Part shown: one piece after another, positions 8,924-17,488 of the stretch
Layout: each line of letters begins with the position of its first letter
Position numbering within the stretch: position 1 is the first letter of the stretch
NCBI GenBank assembly: GCA_001914785.1
Contig: MNDE01000118.1
Coordinates: 1 to 61,535 of the forward strand
Source of the DNA: Acidobacteria bacterium 13_2_20CM_57_17
Lineage (GTDB): Bacteria > Acidobacteriota > Terriglobia > Acidiferrales > UBA7541
DNA: 61,535 bases
Direction: 5' to 3'
Made by a program: the position numbers and the translations under genes
Notes under the pieces: model-generated
Databases searched by the model: none
Told to the model about the DNA's origin: nothing
The model's input: only the letters and a program-made list of their open reading frames with translations

Positions 8924-9423
8924 CCGGCAATCGCGTCGATCCCTTCCGCGGATACAACTTTTCGATTTCGATGTCCGACTCCACCAGCGCCTTGAGTATT
9001 GCTTTCAGCGTCTCGGGCGTTCCTCCCGTGGGGAGCTTCAGCGAATGCAGTGGCCTTGAAACCACACTCGAAGTGGAGGACTACAAGGAGGGCGGCAATA
9101 ACGGGCTCATCCGAAAATTTCCTACCCGCGTCACGTGGGGAAACATCAAGCTTCGCCGCGGCCTCGCGTTGAACGATGAACTCTGGCTGTGGCATTTCGA
9201 CTTCGTCGAAGGTCACGGCAAGCGGCGCGACGGCGTCATCACACTTCTGGATGACCAGCAAAATCCCTTGAAAGCATGGCGCTTCAAGCGCGGTCTTCCG
9301 GTTGTGTACCGGGGCCCGGCCATGAACGCGGCGCAAAGCCAGGTTGCGATCGAGGAACTCGAGATCGGACATGAAGGACTGAAGCTCTTGCAAGGCAGTG
9401 GCGGACTCTTCGGAGGCTTCTAA
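8920..9423 (+). CDS. inner tube protein 2 (gp19-like)
   Basis: 167 residues, starting at the ATG at 8920 that overlaps the TGA of sheath 2; a longer open frame upstream reads through sheath sequence and is not real. VDPFRGYNFSISM, FSECSGLETTLEV and LRRGLALNDELWLWH align with tube 1. A longer loop and the glycine-rich tail SGGLFGGF distinguish it. By analogy with Afp1/Afp5, one tube paralogue builds the shaft and the other the baseplate-proximal ring; the proximity to the hub genes suggests that this is the baseplate-proximal one. Confidence 0.93.
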   Translation: MTGNRVDPFRGYNFSISMSDSTSALSIAFSVSGVPPVGSFSECSGLETTLEVEDYKEGGNNGLIRKFPTRVTWGNIKLRRGLALNDELWLWHFDFVEGHGKRRDGVITLLDDQQNPLKAWRFKRGLPVVYRGPAMNAAQSQVAIEELEIGHEGLKLLQGSGGLFGGF

Positions 9424-9624
9424 ATGGACGTTTACATCAATGAGATGACCAGCACGGTACGCGCGGCTGACAGCGAGGCGTTGCTGAACCCGCAGATGAT
9501 CGAGCGTCTGCTGCGCCTGATCACGGACCGCGTGAAAGAACACCAGCAGCAAGAGAAAAACGTCCAGGACGAACGGCGCATGCGGCCTTCCATGACCTCA
9601 CGCGAAGTTTCAATGTGGGAGTAG
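9424..9624 (+). CDS. small DUF5908-like protein (Afp6 position)
   Basis: 66 residues beginning directly after the tube 2 stop. It is mostly one charged helix (IERLLRLITDRVKEHQQQE) after a short beta start (MDVYINEMTSTVRA). Size, pattern and position between tube and LysM hub protein match the small Afp6/DUF5908 proteins of eCIS clusters, whose role is not settled. Only three bases separate it from the next gene. Confidence 0.65.
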   Translation: MDVYINEMTSTVRAADSEALLNPQMIERLLRLITDRVKEHQQQEKNVQDERRMRPSMTSREVSMWE

Positions 9625-9627
9625 AGC

Positions 9628-10338
9628 ATGTTACTCACCTTGCTCAAGGCGCAAGTACAACGGCTGAAGCCGGACGGAACGATGGACGGCGGGCCTTTCC
9701 CCGTCCAGTTCAATCCATCGGAATACACGCTGAACAAGGCTGCCCAGATCGCTGAGATCGCCGTCCCGGGACTCGACCAGCCCATCCTGCAATTCGTACG
9801 TGGACAGACGGAAACGATGTCACTTGACCTTTTCTTCGACACCACCGAAGACGGCATGGGACCCGGCGCCACTGCCGTGACCGCCAAGACTGACAAGTTC
9901 TACGAATTGATTAAGATCGACCGCGATACCCATGCGCCGCCGATCCTGCGTTTCATGTGGGGCCAGGATGGATTTCCCGGGGCCAATTTCGACGGCAACT
10001 GGTCCAGCCAGGCACGCACCAATGGATTCCAGTGCGTGGTGGAGAGCGTCAAGCAGCGGTTTACACTCTTCAGTTCCGAAGGCATTCCAGTTCGAGCCGT
10101 GTTGTCGGTCAGCCTGCGCGAATACTACAGCCTGGAAGACCAGATCGAGAGAATCAATTTCAATTCTCCCGACCACACCCGCGCGCATGTAGTTCAACAC
10201 GGGGACACCTTGGCCACGATCGCGGCCAGGAAATACGACGACTCGCGCCAGTGGCGGGCCATTGCGGATCAGAACCATCTGACCGATCCGCTGGATTTAC
10301 AACCGGGCTTGGTACTTGATGTACCTCCCATTCGTTAA
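9628..10338 (+). CDS. LysM-containing hub adaptor (Afp7/Pvc7-like)
   Basis: 236 residues. The N-terminal part (FPVQFNPSEYTLNKA, then LDLFFDTTEDG) matches the CIS tube/hub adaptor family. Residues about 185-234 form a LysM domain (HVVQHGDTLATIAARKY ... WRAIADQN ... LQPGLVLDVP). In T4 terms it corresponds to gp53/gp54-like factors joining tube and spike hub. The LysM part is probably structural inside the baseplate, as in phage baseplates, rather than for cell-wall binding. It is followed after three bases by the gpD-like gene. Confidence 0.88.
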   Translation: MLLTLLKAQVQRLKPDGTMDGGPFPVQFNPSEYTLNKAAQIAEIAVPGLDQPILQFVRGQTETMSLDLFFDTTEDGMGPGATAVTAKTDKFYELIKIDRDTHAPPILRFMWGQDGFPGANFDGNWSSQARTNGFQCVVESVKQRFTLFSSEGIPVRAVLSVSLREYYSLEDQIERINFNSPDHTRAHVVQHGDTLATIAARKYDDSRQWRAIADQNHLTDPLDLQPGLVLDVPPIR

Positions 10339-10341
10339 TTT

Positions 10342-11523
10342 ATGGCAACTACGGCAGTTGACATCTTCGCGACTCACCAGACCTTCTACGTGCCGCAGTT
10401 TCGCGTGAGCATCGCGGGCAAAACACTCGAAGACGGGCTGCTGCGCGACGTCATGCAGGTCACGTATCGCGACAACGTCGAGGAGATCGATTCCTTCGAG
10501 TTGGTGGTGAACAACTGGGATGCGGGCGCCCGCCAGCCGCAGCCGAAGTATGAGGGGGTCTTACAACCGAAGCATGCTGGCATATTCGATCCCGGCCAGA
10601 AGCTGGAGTTGCGCATGGGCTACATGAAAGAAATGACGCTGATGCTGACCGGACAGATCACCACCCTCGAGCCCAATTTTCCCGAGAGCGGCGCGCCCAT
10701 ACTCTCGGTCCGCGGTCTCAACATCCTGCACGAACTGCGCACCGAGCAGCACACCGAGCACTGGGACAACACGAAAGACAGCGACATCGCCTCTGACTTG
10801 GGCAACCGCTCGCTTCAATCTGGAAAAGCGGGCCTGGGAATCAAAGTCAAGACTGACCCGGCGCCCGACGAGACGGCGGAAACCTTCGTCATGATGCACA
10901 ACCAATACGACATCCTCTTTCTCATGGAACGCGCGCGCCGTCACGGATACGAACTGGTGCTAAACGAAAAGAGTGCGACCAATCTCGAACGCAGCCTGTA
11001 CTTCGGTCCTTCGAAGACCAAGCGCGAAACTCCAAACTACAAGCTCGTTTGGGGCAAGACGCTTTGTTCGTTCAAGCCCAAGTTAAGCACCGCCAAGCAA
11101 GTGGGCGAGGTCACGGTCCGAGGCTGGGACCGGCAGAACAATATCGCCATCGAAGAAACGGCTTCTTGGAAAGACATCGTCACCGGACCAGAACAGCAGC
11201 GGCTTGCCCTCATCAGTCAGGCCTTTGAGGGCCGCAAAGATGTCATCACCAATCAGCCCGTGCGTACGAAAGCCGAGGCCAAGCAAAAGGCCATCGATAT
11301 TCTCACGCGCCAGTTGCGTGAGGTGATTACCGCCAGCGGCAGCACCGTCGGTCTTCCTCTGCTCCGCGCGGGACGCAAGGTTGAGATCGTCGGACTCGGT
11401 GACCGCTACTCCGGCACGTACTACGTCACCTCCACCACCCACACCATCGGTGACAGTGGCTATCGCACGCAATTCGAGTGCCGGAGAGATCCGGCCGACC
11501 AACAACCGGGAGGGGCCAAGTGA
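10342..11523 (+). CDS. gpD-like baseplate hub protein
   Basis: 393 residues of the phage late control D (gp27-like) family: YVPQFRVSIAGKTLEDGLL, DSFELVVNNWD and the FDPGQKLELRMGY segment are typical. It should form the trimeric hub ring on which the spike and tube sit. In Afp and PVC hub and spike are fused in one VgrG-like chain (Afp8). Here they are two genes overlapping by GTGA at 11520-11523. The C terminus (YYVTSTTHTIGDSGYRTQFEC) is the usual end of the gpD fold. Confidence 0.9.
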   Translation: MATTAVDIFATHQTFYVPQFRVSIAGKTLEDGLLRDVMQVTYRDNVEEIDSFELVVNNWDAGARQPQPKYEGVLQPKHAGIFDPGQKLELRMGYMKEMTLMLTGQITTLEPNFPESGAPILSVRGLNILHELRTEQHTEHWDNTKDSDIASDLGNRSLQSGKAGLGIKVKTDPAPDETAETFVMMHNQYDILFLMERARRHGYELVLNEKSATNLERSLYFGPSKTKRETPNYKLVWGKTLCSFKPKLSTAKQVGEVTVRGWDRQNNIAIEETASWKDIVTGPEQQRLALISQAFEGRKDVITNQPVRTKAEAKQKAIDILTRQLREVITASGSTVGLPLLRAGRKVEIVGLGDRYSGTYYVTSTTHTIGDSGYRTQFECRRDPADQQPGGAK

Positions 11524-12035
11524 GCAAGATCCAGGGAGTAGTCGTAGCCAAGGTTGCGGACCGCAATGCGCTCGGCCAGATCTTGGTGAAATACCCATGG
11601 CTCACGGGTGACGAACAGGGTTACTGGGCCCCCGTTGCCACCACCATGGGCGGCGGCTCGCGTGGATCCTGGTTCATGCCTGAGAAGGATGATGACGTGC
11701 TTGTCGCCTTCGATCACGGCGACACCGATCATCCCTACGTCGTCGGCTTCCTCTGGAATGGCAAGAATCGTCCGCCAAGTCTCGATCCCTCCGCCGATGC
11801 CGATCCCCAACGGCGCATGTTGAAGTCGGTCAATGGTCACATGATCGAGATCTACGATCCTGACGTCGCCGCTGACGGCGAGGCCGGCTACATCCGCCTG
11901 CGTGATACCTACGGCAATGAGATCGTGCTGGGCAATTCGTTTATCTCGATCACCGGCACTGGGTCGGTCACGATTGACGCCCCGGACATTCGCATCAACG
12001 GGCGCATCGTGCTCCCAACACCGAAAAACATCTGA
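11520..12035 (+). CDS. gpV-like spike protein
   Basis: 171 residues from the GTG at 11520, which overlaps the hub stop codon; longer upstream frames read hub sequence. Residues 1-95 form the gp5/gpV OB-fold (ILVKYPWL, AGxG-like VATTMGGGSRGSWFMPE, VLVAFDHGDTDHPYVVGFLW). The remaining part (IRLRDTYGNEIVLG, ITGTGSVTIDAP) is a short beta-helix needle. It is the membrane-piercing spike of the baseplate. No separate PAAR-type tip gene was seen nearby. Confidence 0.92.
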   Translation: MSKIQGVVVAKVADRNALGQILVKYPWLTGDEQGYWAPVATTMGGGSRGSWFMPEKDDDVLVAFDHGDTDHPYVVGFLWNGKNRPPSLDPSADADPQRRMLKSVNGHMIEIYDPDVAADGEAGYIRLRDTYGNEIVLGNSFISITGTGSVTIDAPDIRINGRIVLPTPKNI

Positions 12036-12043
12036 GTGCAAAG

Positions 12044-12766
12044 ATGGAAGCCGTCGCTACCGCACCGCCGATCAATCCGCCGAAGAAGCCGCAGCCATGC
12101 TTCGCGATCAAGCCGGGTAAGCCAATTACCATCCCGATTCCTTTTGGCGCCGAACTCAAGTCAATCACCGATCCTTCCAACGGTCCGCCCGATAACTGCG
12201 CAATTGTCCACAGCTTGATGCTGCAGTTGATGCCTATGCTCTCGGGGTTTGCTTGCATCCTCAAAATACTGAATGTTCTGACGGCCATAAAGAAAGTCTT
12301 TAAGGACAGCTTCCCATACATCGATCCCAGCGGGCTCGGTGCGCTATTCGACGCCATCGGCAAACTCGCCGACTGTGTCCCCATCATGAACCCTGCGCCC
12401 TGGCTGCACATGATCAAAGCCATCCTGCAGATGATTCTTTCTTACATTGGCTGTCTGATTCAGACCTTTGAAAGCATTCGCAACTTTAAGGTCGGAATCG
12501 ATCTGAACGCCGAAGGCGGAACACCGGTTCTGCTCAAAACTCTGGACTGCGCCAAAGGAAATGCAGGCACCTCACTGGCGAGCCTCATGTCGGCCATGGA
12601 GCCCATCATGCCTCTACTCCAGGTGCTTGATCCGATCACTAGTCTACTGGGCATCAACCTGAGCGGTATGTCCTTAAGTGGATCGTCGAGCAGCGGCGAT
12701 CCGCTGCAACCCATTATCGATTTTCACGACAAGCTACAGGAGATTGTCGACACGATACCGGGATAA
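12044..12766 (+). CDS. hydrophobic protein of unknown function between spike and gp25
   Basis: 240 residues. A proline-rich start (PPINPPKKPQPCFAIKPGKP) is followed by two amphipathic or hydrophobic helical stretches (about 60-90, LMLQLMPMLSGFACILKILN; about 125-150, MIKAILQMILSYIGCLIQT), then a Met/Leu/Ser-rich segment. No signal peptide. It occupies the place between spike and gp25 genes, near where a PAAR tip gene (Afp10) might be expected, but has no PAAR-like PxxG glycine pattern. It could be a tip, a small hydrophobic cargo held in the hub, or a baseplate accessory. I do not recognise the family. Confidence 0.6.
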   Translation: MEAVATAPPINPPKKPQPCFAIKPGKPITIPIPFGAELKSITDPSNGPPDNCAIVHSLMLQLMPMLSGFACILKILNVLTAIKKVFKDSFPYIDPSGLGALFDAIGKLADCVPIMNPAPWLHMIKAILQMILSYIGCLIQTFESIRNFKVGIDLNAEGGTPVLLKTLDCAKGNAGTSLASLMSAMEPIMPLLQVLDPITSLLGINLSGMSLSGSSSSGDPLQPIIDFHDKLQEIVDTIPG

Positions 12767-12802
12767 ATCCTGGATTTCGACGCTCTAAACATTGAGGAAG
12801 AA

Positions 12803-13234
12803 ATGGCAATCACGGCAACGACCACGGCTAAACCCACGCGAGCGTTTCTCGGAACGGGATGGCAATTCCCCATTCGCGTGAATGCCCAAGGCGGGCTCAA
12901 CTACTCCTCGGGCGAAGAGAACATTGCCGAATCGATCTGGGTCATTCTCGCGACGGCGCAAGGGGAGCGGCAAATGCGCCCGCAGTTCGGTTGCAGCATG
13001 CAGGAATTCGTCTTCGCGTCGAACAATCCCTCCACCTTCGGGAATGTCGCGCACCTGGTGCGAAAGGCGCTGACCGAATACGAACCGCGGGTCGATGTCC
13101 GCGACGTTCAAGTGCAAATCACGCCAGACGAACCCAACAAAGTATTGATCCGCGTTGACTATCGTATCCGCTCCACCAACGCGTATCACAACTTGGTTTA
13201 CCCATTTTTCGTGCAGGAAGGACCCGGACAATAG
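12803..13234 (+). CDS. gp25/GPW baseplate wedge protein (Afp9-like)
   Basis: 143 residues with a good ribosome site (GAGGAAG) before the ATG. FLGTGWQFPIRV, then ENIAESIWVILATAQGERQMRPQFG, split here as ENIAESIWVILAT and GERQMRPQFGC, is the gp25/GPW signature, including the E-R-M-P-FG core. It polymerises the sheath onto the baseplate wedge. It lies three bases from the baseplate J gene. Confidence 0.93.
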   Translation: MAITATTTAKPTRAFLGTGWQFPIRVNAQGGLNYSSGEENIAESIWVILATAQGERQMRPQFGCSMQEFVFASNNPSTFGNVAHLVRKALTEYEPRVDVRDVQVQITPDEPNKVLIRVDYRIRSTNAYHNLVYPFFVQEGPGQ

Positions 13235-13237
13235 GCG

Positions 13238-15214
13238 ATGCCACTACAAGCGCCCATCCTCGATGATCGCACCTTTGACCAGATCGTTTCCCAGGCCAAG
13301 CTGCTCATCCCGCGTTACGCGCCAGCATGGACTAACCAGAGCGAGGCCGACCCCGGCATCACGCTGACTGAGTTGTTTGCGTGGATGACGGAGATGATCC
13401 TGTATCGCTTGAATCAGGTTCCCGACCTCAACTACATCAAGTTCCTCCAACTGCTCGGCATTGAGCTCAATTCGGCGCAGCCGGCCAGGGCCGACATCAC
13501 GTTCACTCTTACCTCCAGCCTCGTGCCGACTGTCATCGTCCCCGCCGGAACCCAAGTCGCCGCCGGCGGCAGCCCGCCTATTGTGTTCGAAACCGACGAA
13601 TCGCTGGTCGTATTGGGCGCGAAACTTAAAGCGTTGCAGAACTTCGACGGCTTTGCCTACGACGTCGTAACCACCGCGAATGGCGCTAAAGGCCAGTGGT
13701 ATTACCCCTTCGGTCCCAATGCCCGCGAAGGCGCTGCACTCATGCTTGGTTTTGACGCACCCTCCGGCTTCACCACCGGCCAAATCAACCTCGCGGTATA
13801 CGTGTACACAGAAGGCTTGGCGCCCGAGGGCCACAACTGTGACCTCGACCTCAACGTATTGCCGGTCGCTTCAACCTTCGTGCTGGAATTTTGGGATGGC
13901 CGCTACTGGAACGCCATCGCTATGGACAAGGACGACAGCCGAGCCTTCACTCGCAGCGGCCACATGTACTTCCCAGCGCCCGGTTCGTCTATCAAAAAAG
14001 ACGTCCTCGGGAATGTGAAGGACTCTCTTTACTGGTTCCGGATTCGCTTGCAAAAAAACGGCTACGACATGACGCCGCGGCTTTCGGCGGTCATCACGAA
14101 CACCGTCAGCGCCACGCAGGGCCAAACGATTCGCGACGAGATCGTCGGCGGCAGCAACGGCCGCCCCAATCAGACATTCCGGTTGGCGAACGCGCCCGTC
14201 ATCAAAATCCCAACTCCATACACCGTGACCGGAAGCGGCGGCTTGAAAGTTCAGGTCACTACCGTGCAATTGGAACTCGATGAAGGCGCCGGCTTCCTAG
14301 CCTGGCAGCAAGTGGATGATTTCTTCGCCTCCGGCCCGGACGATCCCCATTTTACCATCGATCGCACCACCGGCCAGATTACCTTTGGTGACGGGCAATT
14401 CGGGCGCATCCCGGTCGCCAACCCTGCCGAACCCAACACCAACATCTTCGCACGCTTCTACCGCTTCGGAGGAGGAGCTGTCGGGAACGTTGGAGCCGGC
14501 AGTGTTCAAACGTTGCAAACGTTCGTCAGCGGTATCGATTCGGCCACCAACTTGCAGTCCGCAATCGGCGGCAGCGACGAGGAAACGCTCGACAGCGCCA
14601 AGCTTCGCGCTCCGCAGCAGTTGAAGAGCAAGAATCGCGCCGTAACAGCCGAAGACTTCGAATACACCGCCGAGCAGACGCCGGGCGTGCGTGTGCGGCG
14701 TGCCAAGGCATTGCCGCTGGTGCATCCGAAGTACTACGGGACGCCGATTCCCGGCGTCGTCACTGTCATTGTCGTGCCCGAAAGCGACGCGCCTAATCCT
14801 ATCCCCGGCGCTGCCACGCTGGCGATCGTGTGCGCGGAACTGAATCAACACCGGCTGTTGACCTCGGAAGTGTTCGTCGTCGCGCCCACGTATCGTCTCG
14901 TCCGCATCGAAGCGAACGTTGTAGTGGCGCCGAATGCCGATCTCAGCGAAGTCAAGAAGGGCGTCGAACAGGCGCTCACGCGTTGGTTCCACCCGTTGAC
15001 CGGAGCCGACGGTCAGGGCTGGCCTTTTGGCGGCACCATTTTTTATTCCGATGTCTACCGCGTGATTCTCTCCGTGGCGGGAGTGTCGCGCTTGCAGGAC
15101 AACCAGCTTGTCATCTGGCTCGACAACGAGCGGCAGCCATTTTGCCGCGATGTACCGATCAGCACTGGGGAGCTTCTTTATGCCCTGGGACACCAGATCA
15201 GCGTGACGTATTGA
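13238..15214 (+). CDS. baseplate wedge protein J-like (Afp11-like)
   Basis: 658 residues. The start (PILDDRTFDQIVSQAKLLIP, then DPGITLTELFAWMTEMILY) is that of the putative baseplate assembly family typical of eCIS and some tailed phages. A gp6/gpJ-like domain follows in the second half (QLKSKNRAVTAEDFEY, then the R-V-R-A-K-A segment) and the C-terminal FGGTIFYSDVYRVI region. It should form the wedge ring around the hub that controls sheath triggering. Long inserted beta segments (about 85-300) probably lie outside. Confidence 0.9.
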   Translation: MPLQAPILDDRTFDQIVSQAKLLIPRYAPAWTNQSEADPGITLTELFAWMTEMILYRLNQVPDLNYIKFLQLLGIELNSAQPARADITFTLTSSLVPTVIVPAGTQVAAGGSPPIVFETDESLVVLGAKLKALQNFDGFAYDVVTTANGAKGQWYYPFGPNAREGAALMLGFDAPSGFTTGQINLAVYVYTEGLAPEGHNCDLDLNVLPVASTFVLEFWDGRYWNAIAMDKDDSRAFTRSGHMYFPAPGSSIKKDVLGNVKDSLYWFRIRLQKNGYDMTPRLSAVITNTVSATQGQTIRDEIVGGSNGRPNQTFRLANAPVIKIPTPYTVTGSGGLKVQVTTVQLELDEGAGFLAWQQVDDFFASGPDDPHFTIDRTTGQITFGDGQFGRIPVANPAEPNTNIFARFYRFGGGAVGNVGAGSVQTLQTFVSGIDSATNLQSAIGGSDEETLDSAKLRAPQQLKSKNRAVTAEDFEYTAEQTPGVRVRRAKALPLVHPKYYGTPIPGVVTVIVVPESDAPNPIPGAATLAIVCAELNQHRLLTSEVFVVAPTYRLVRIEANVVVAPNADLSEVKKGVEQALTRWFHPLTGADGQGWPFGGTIFYSDVYRVILSVAGVSRLQDNQLVIWLDNERQPFCRDVPISTGELLYALGHQISVTY

Positions 15215-15221
15215 GGGACTT

Positions 15222-17471
15222 GTGAAACGACCCAGCATCCTGCTCAACCAGTTCGCAGGTTGGAATCCATCCTTGCTGGACCACGTCGAGTTGGCCGACG
15301 GAGGTGCGGCCTTGCGACTCAGGCTTTTGCCTGGCATTGCTCGCCCGCTAACCAGCGGGGACGGCACATTTGGCGGCTTCACAGATCCGGTGGGCCTCGC
15401 CGTGGATTGCCTGGGCCGAATCTATGTGCTCGATGCCGCCGATTGCGTCGTGAAGCGCTTCGACCCTTGCCTGCAGAATTTTCAGGTCTTGCCTTGCATT
15501 GGTGGGGCGGGCTCAAAGCCGCGCGAGCTCCAGAATCCTCATGGCATCGCCATCTCCGCCCGCGAGGATCTGTTCATCGCCGACACCGGCAACTGGCGAG
15601 TACCGGTCTACAGCGTCAAGGGCCTCGCGCTGCGCACCGTGCTCGGTCCCTTCGTCGTCAACCACACTGCCCATGGCGTCGGAATCGAAGTGGCAGCCTT
15701 CACCCGCTCTCTCGCTGCCGCCGGATCGGATTGTTCCGAAGCACGCATCGCTCCGGCCAATCTATGGGTCCCGTACGATGTCGCCGTCTCGGCTTCCGGA
15801 TGGCTCTATGTTGCCGACTACGCCAACAACTTGATCCACGTCTTCGATTCACACCTCTGCTGGCGTAACGCCTATGACGGGTCTTCAGCGGCCTCTCCAG
15901 CGCTGATCAAGCCGGTGCGGATCGCTCTCGATCGGGAATGCCGGATCTACATCGTGCAGGAAGGTGTGGATCACGTCGTTTCTCTCGACAAAAACGGCAC
16001 GTTCGTCGCCAATATCACCGCGCCTGAAGATGTGAAGGGCCGTTTCTGTCCCGCTGCCGTCGCAGTCGATGAAAAGGGCGACGTTCATATCATCAACAAA
16101 TATGCGCCCGGAATTTCGCAATATCAGTGGGACGAATGCGGCTGCTATCGCTGTGTCAGCCAGAGCAGTACTCCTGGCGGGGGCCACCCCGATTTGATCT
16201 TCGACCGGCAGGGCAATCCCATTGTCGTCAACGGAACGCAGGTCGTGCAACTCACTGCGGCGGCAATTTACGAGCCTGACGGCACTTTTGTTACGGATGC
16301 CCTCGACAGCCGTATCTACCGTTGCGTCTGGCATCGCGTGCAGATGCAAGCTGCCATCGGAGTGGGCACGCAAGTTTCCGTGGAGACCTTCACGGCGGAA
16401 GACGGGAAAACGCCTTTAGAAGTGCTCAGCCTCCCCGACGAACGATGGACGCCCTCTGCAACTAACAGTACCGTCGGCGACTGCCACTGGGATTGTCTTG
16501 TCCAGAGTCCGCCGGGCCGATATCTCTGGCTGCGCCTCAAACTTCACAGCGACGGCCAAACTACCCCCTGCATCGACTGGCTGCGCATTTTCTATCCGCG
16601 CGCCTCTTCTTTGCAGTACCTCCCTGCCGCCTTCAGCGAGGATGCCCCCAGCCGTCACTTCCTCGACCAGTTCCTCTCCATCTTCGACACCCTCCGCGAC
16701 GGCATCGGCGATCGCATCACCAGAATCGCCGCCTATTTCGATCCCATGGCGACGCCCGCGAATCCGGAACACCCGGTTGACACGGATTTCCTGACCTGGC
16801 TTGCCAGTTGGGTCGGGCTTGCCCTCGATCGTCACTGGCCGGAGGCTCGCCGCCGCAAGCTTTTGAAGAACGCATGGAAACTCTACAACCTGCGCGGGAC
16901 TCCCGAAGGTTTGCGTCTCCATTTACAGCTCTATATCGGTATCGAACCCCAGATCCTGGAACACTTCAAGTTGCGCCGCTGGTTCAATGCAGGGAGCGCT
17001 CGCCTTGGTGATCAGTCCACTCTCTGGGGCGCTGACATTGTGGACCGCCTGCAGCTCGACGTGCATGCTCAACTCGACACTGTGCAGCTCATCGATACCG
17101 GCGATCCCCTGACCGATCCCTTTTCGAAGCAAGCCCATCAATTTACGGTTTTCGTGCCCCAGCGCGGACAAATTTCCACCGACCCGCAGGCGGATGCGCT
17201 GCAGCGACAGACCGTGCTGCGCATTATCGACATGTCGAAGCCAGCACATACCCTCGGATATCTGCAGATGACACGGCCTCGATTTCGTGTGGGCATCCAG
17301 GCGTTTATCGGCAAAGACACGGTTGTGGGTATTTATCCGAACGAAGTCGTCGAGGGCCAATCAAAGCTCGGATACGACACTGCGCTCGGGCAGCCGCGTG
17401 AGGAACAAGGTCCGCCCGCCATGCGCGTCGGCCGAAGCACCCGCATTGGGGCGTGCACATTGCTCAATTGA
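15222..17471 (+). CDS. tail protein I-like baseplate protein fused to an NHL-type beta-propeller
   Basis: 749 residues from the GTG at 15222. The C-terminal third (from about 455) is the tail protein I-type domain: LQYLPAAFSEDAPSRHFLDQ, FLTWLASWVGLALD, WKLYNLRGTPEGLR. This wedge protein (Afp12 position) normally anchors fibres. The N-terminal 50-400 residues hold NHL-like blades (DPVGLAVDCLGRIYVLDAAD, NPHGIAISAREDLFIADTGN, PYDVAVSASGWLYVADYANN, KPVRIALDRECRIYIVQEG). The fusion would place a propeller at the baseplate rim, perhaps for fibre docking or target contact. The next start codon lies 18 bases beyond the stop. Confidence 0.85.
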   Translation: MKRPSILLNQFAGWNPSLLDHVELADGGAALRLRLLPGIARPLTSGDGTFGGFTDPVGLAVDCLGRIYVLDAADCVVKRFDPCLQNFQVLPCIGGAGSKPRELQNPHGIAISAREDLFIADTGNWRVPVYSVKGLALRTVLGPFVVNHTAHGVGIEVAAFTRSLAAAGSDCSEARIAPANLWVPYDVAVSASGWLYVADYANNLIHVFDSHLCWRNAYDGSSAASPALIKPVRIALDRECRIYIVQEGVDHVVSLDKNGTFVANITAPEDVKGRFCPAAVAVDEKGDVHIINKYAPGISQYQWDECGCYRCVSQSSTPGGGHPDLIFDRQGNPIVVNGTQVVQLTAAAIYEPDGTFVTDALDSRIYRCVWHRVQMQAAIGVGTQVSVETFTAEDGKTPLEVLSLPDERWTPSATNSTVGDCHWDCLVQSPPGRYLWLRLKLHSDGQTTPCIDWLRIFYPRASSLQYLPAAFSEDAPSRHFLDQFLSIFDTLRDGIGDRITRIAAYFDPMATPANPEHPVDTDFLTWLASWVGLALDRHWPEARRRKLLKNAWKLYNLRGTPEGLRLHLQLYIGIEPQILEHFKLRRWFNAGSARLGDQSTLWGADIVDRLQLDVHAQLDTVQLIDTGDPLTDPFSKQAHQFTVFVPQRGQISTDPQADALQRQTVLRIIDMSKPAHTLGYLQMTRPRFRVGIQAFIGKDTVVGIYPNEVVEGQSKLGYDTALGQPREEQGPPAMRVGRSTRIGACTLLN

Positions 17472-17488
17472 GGAGAGAGGAACGCACC

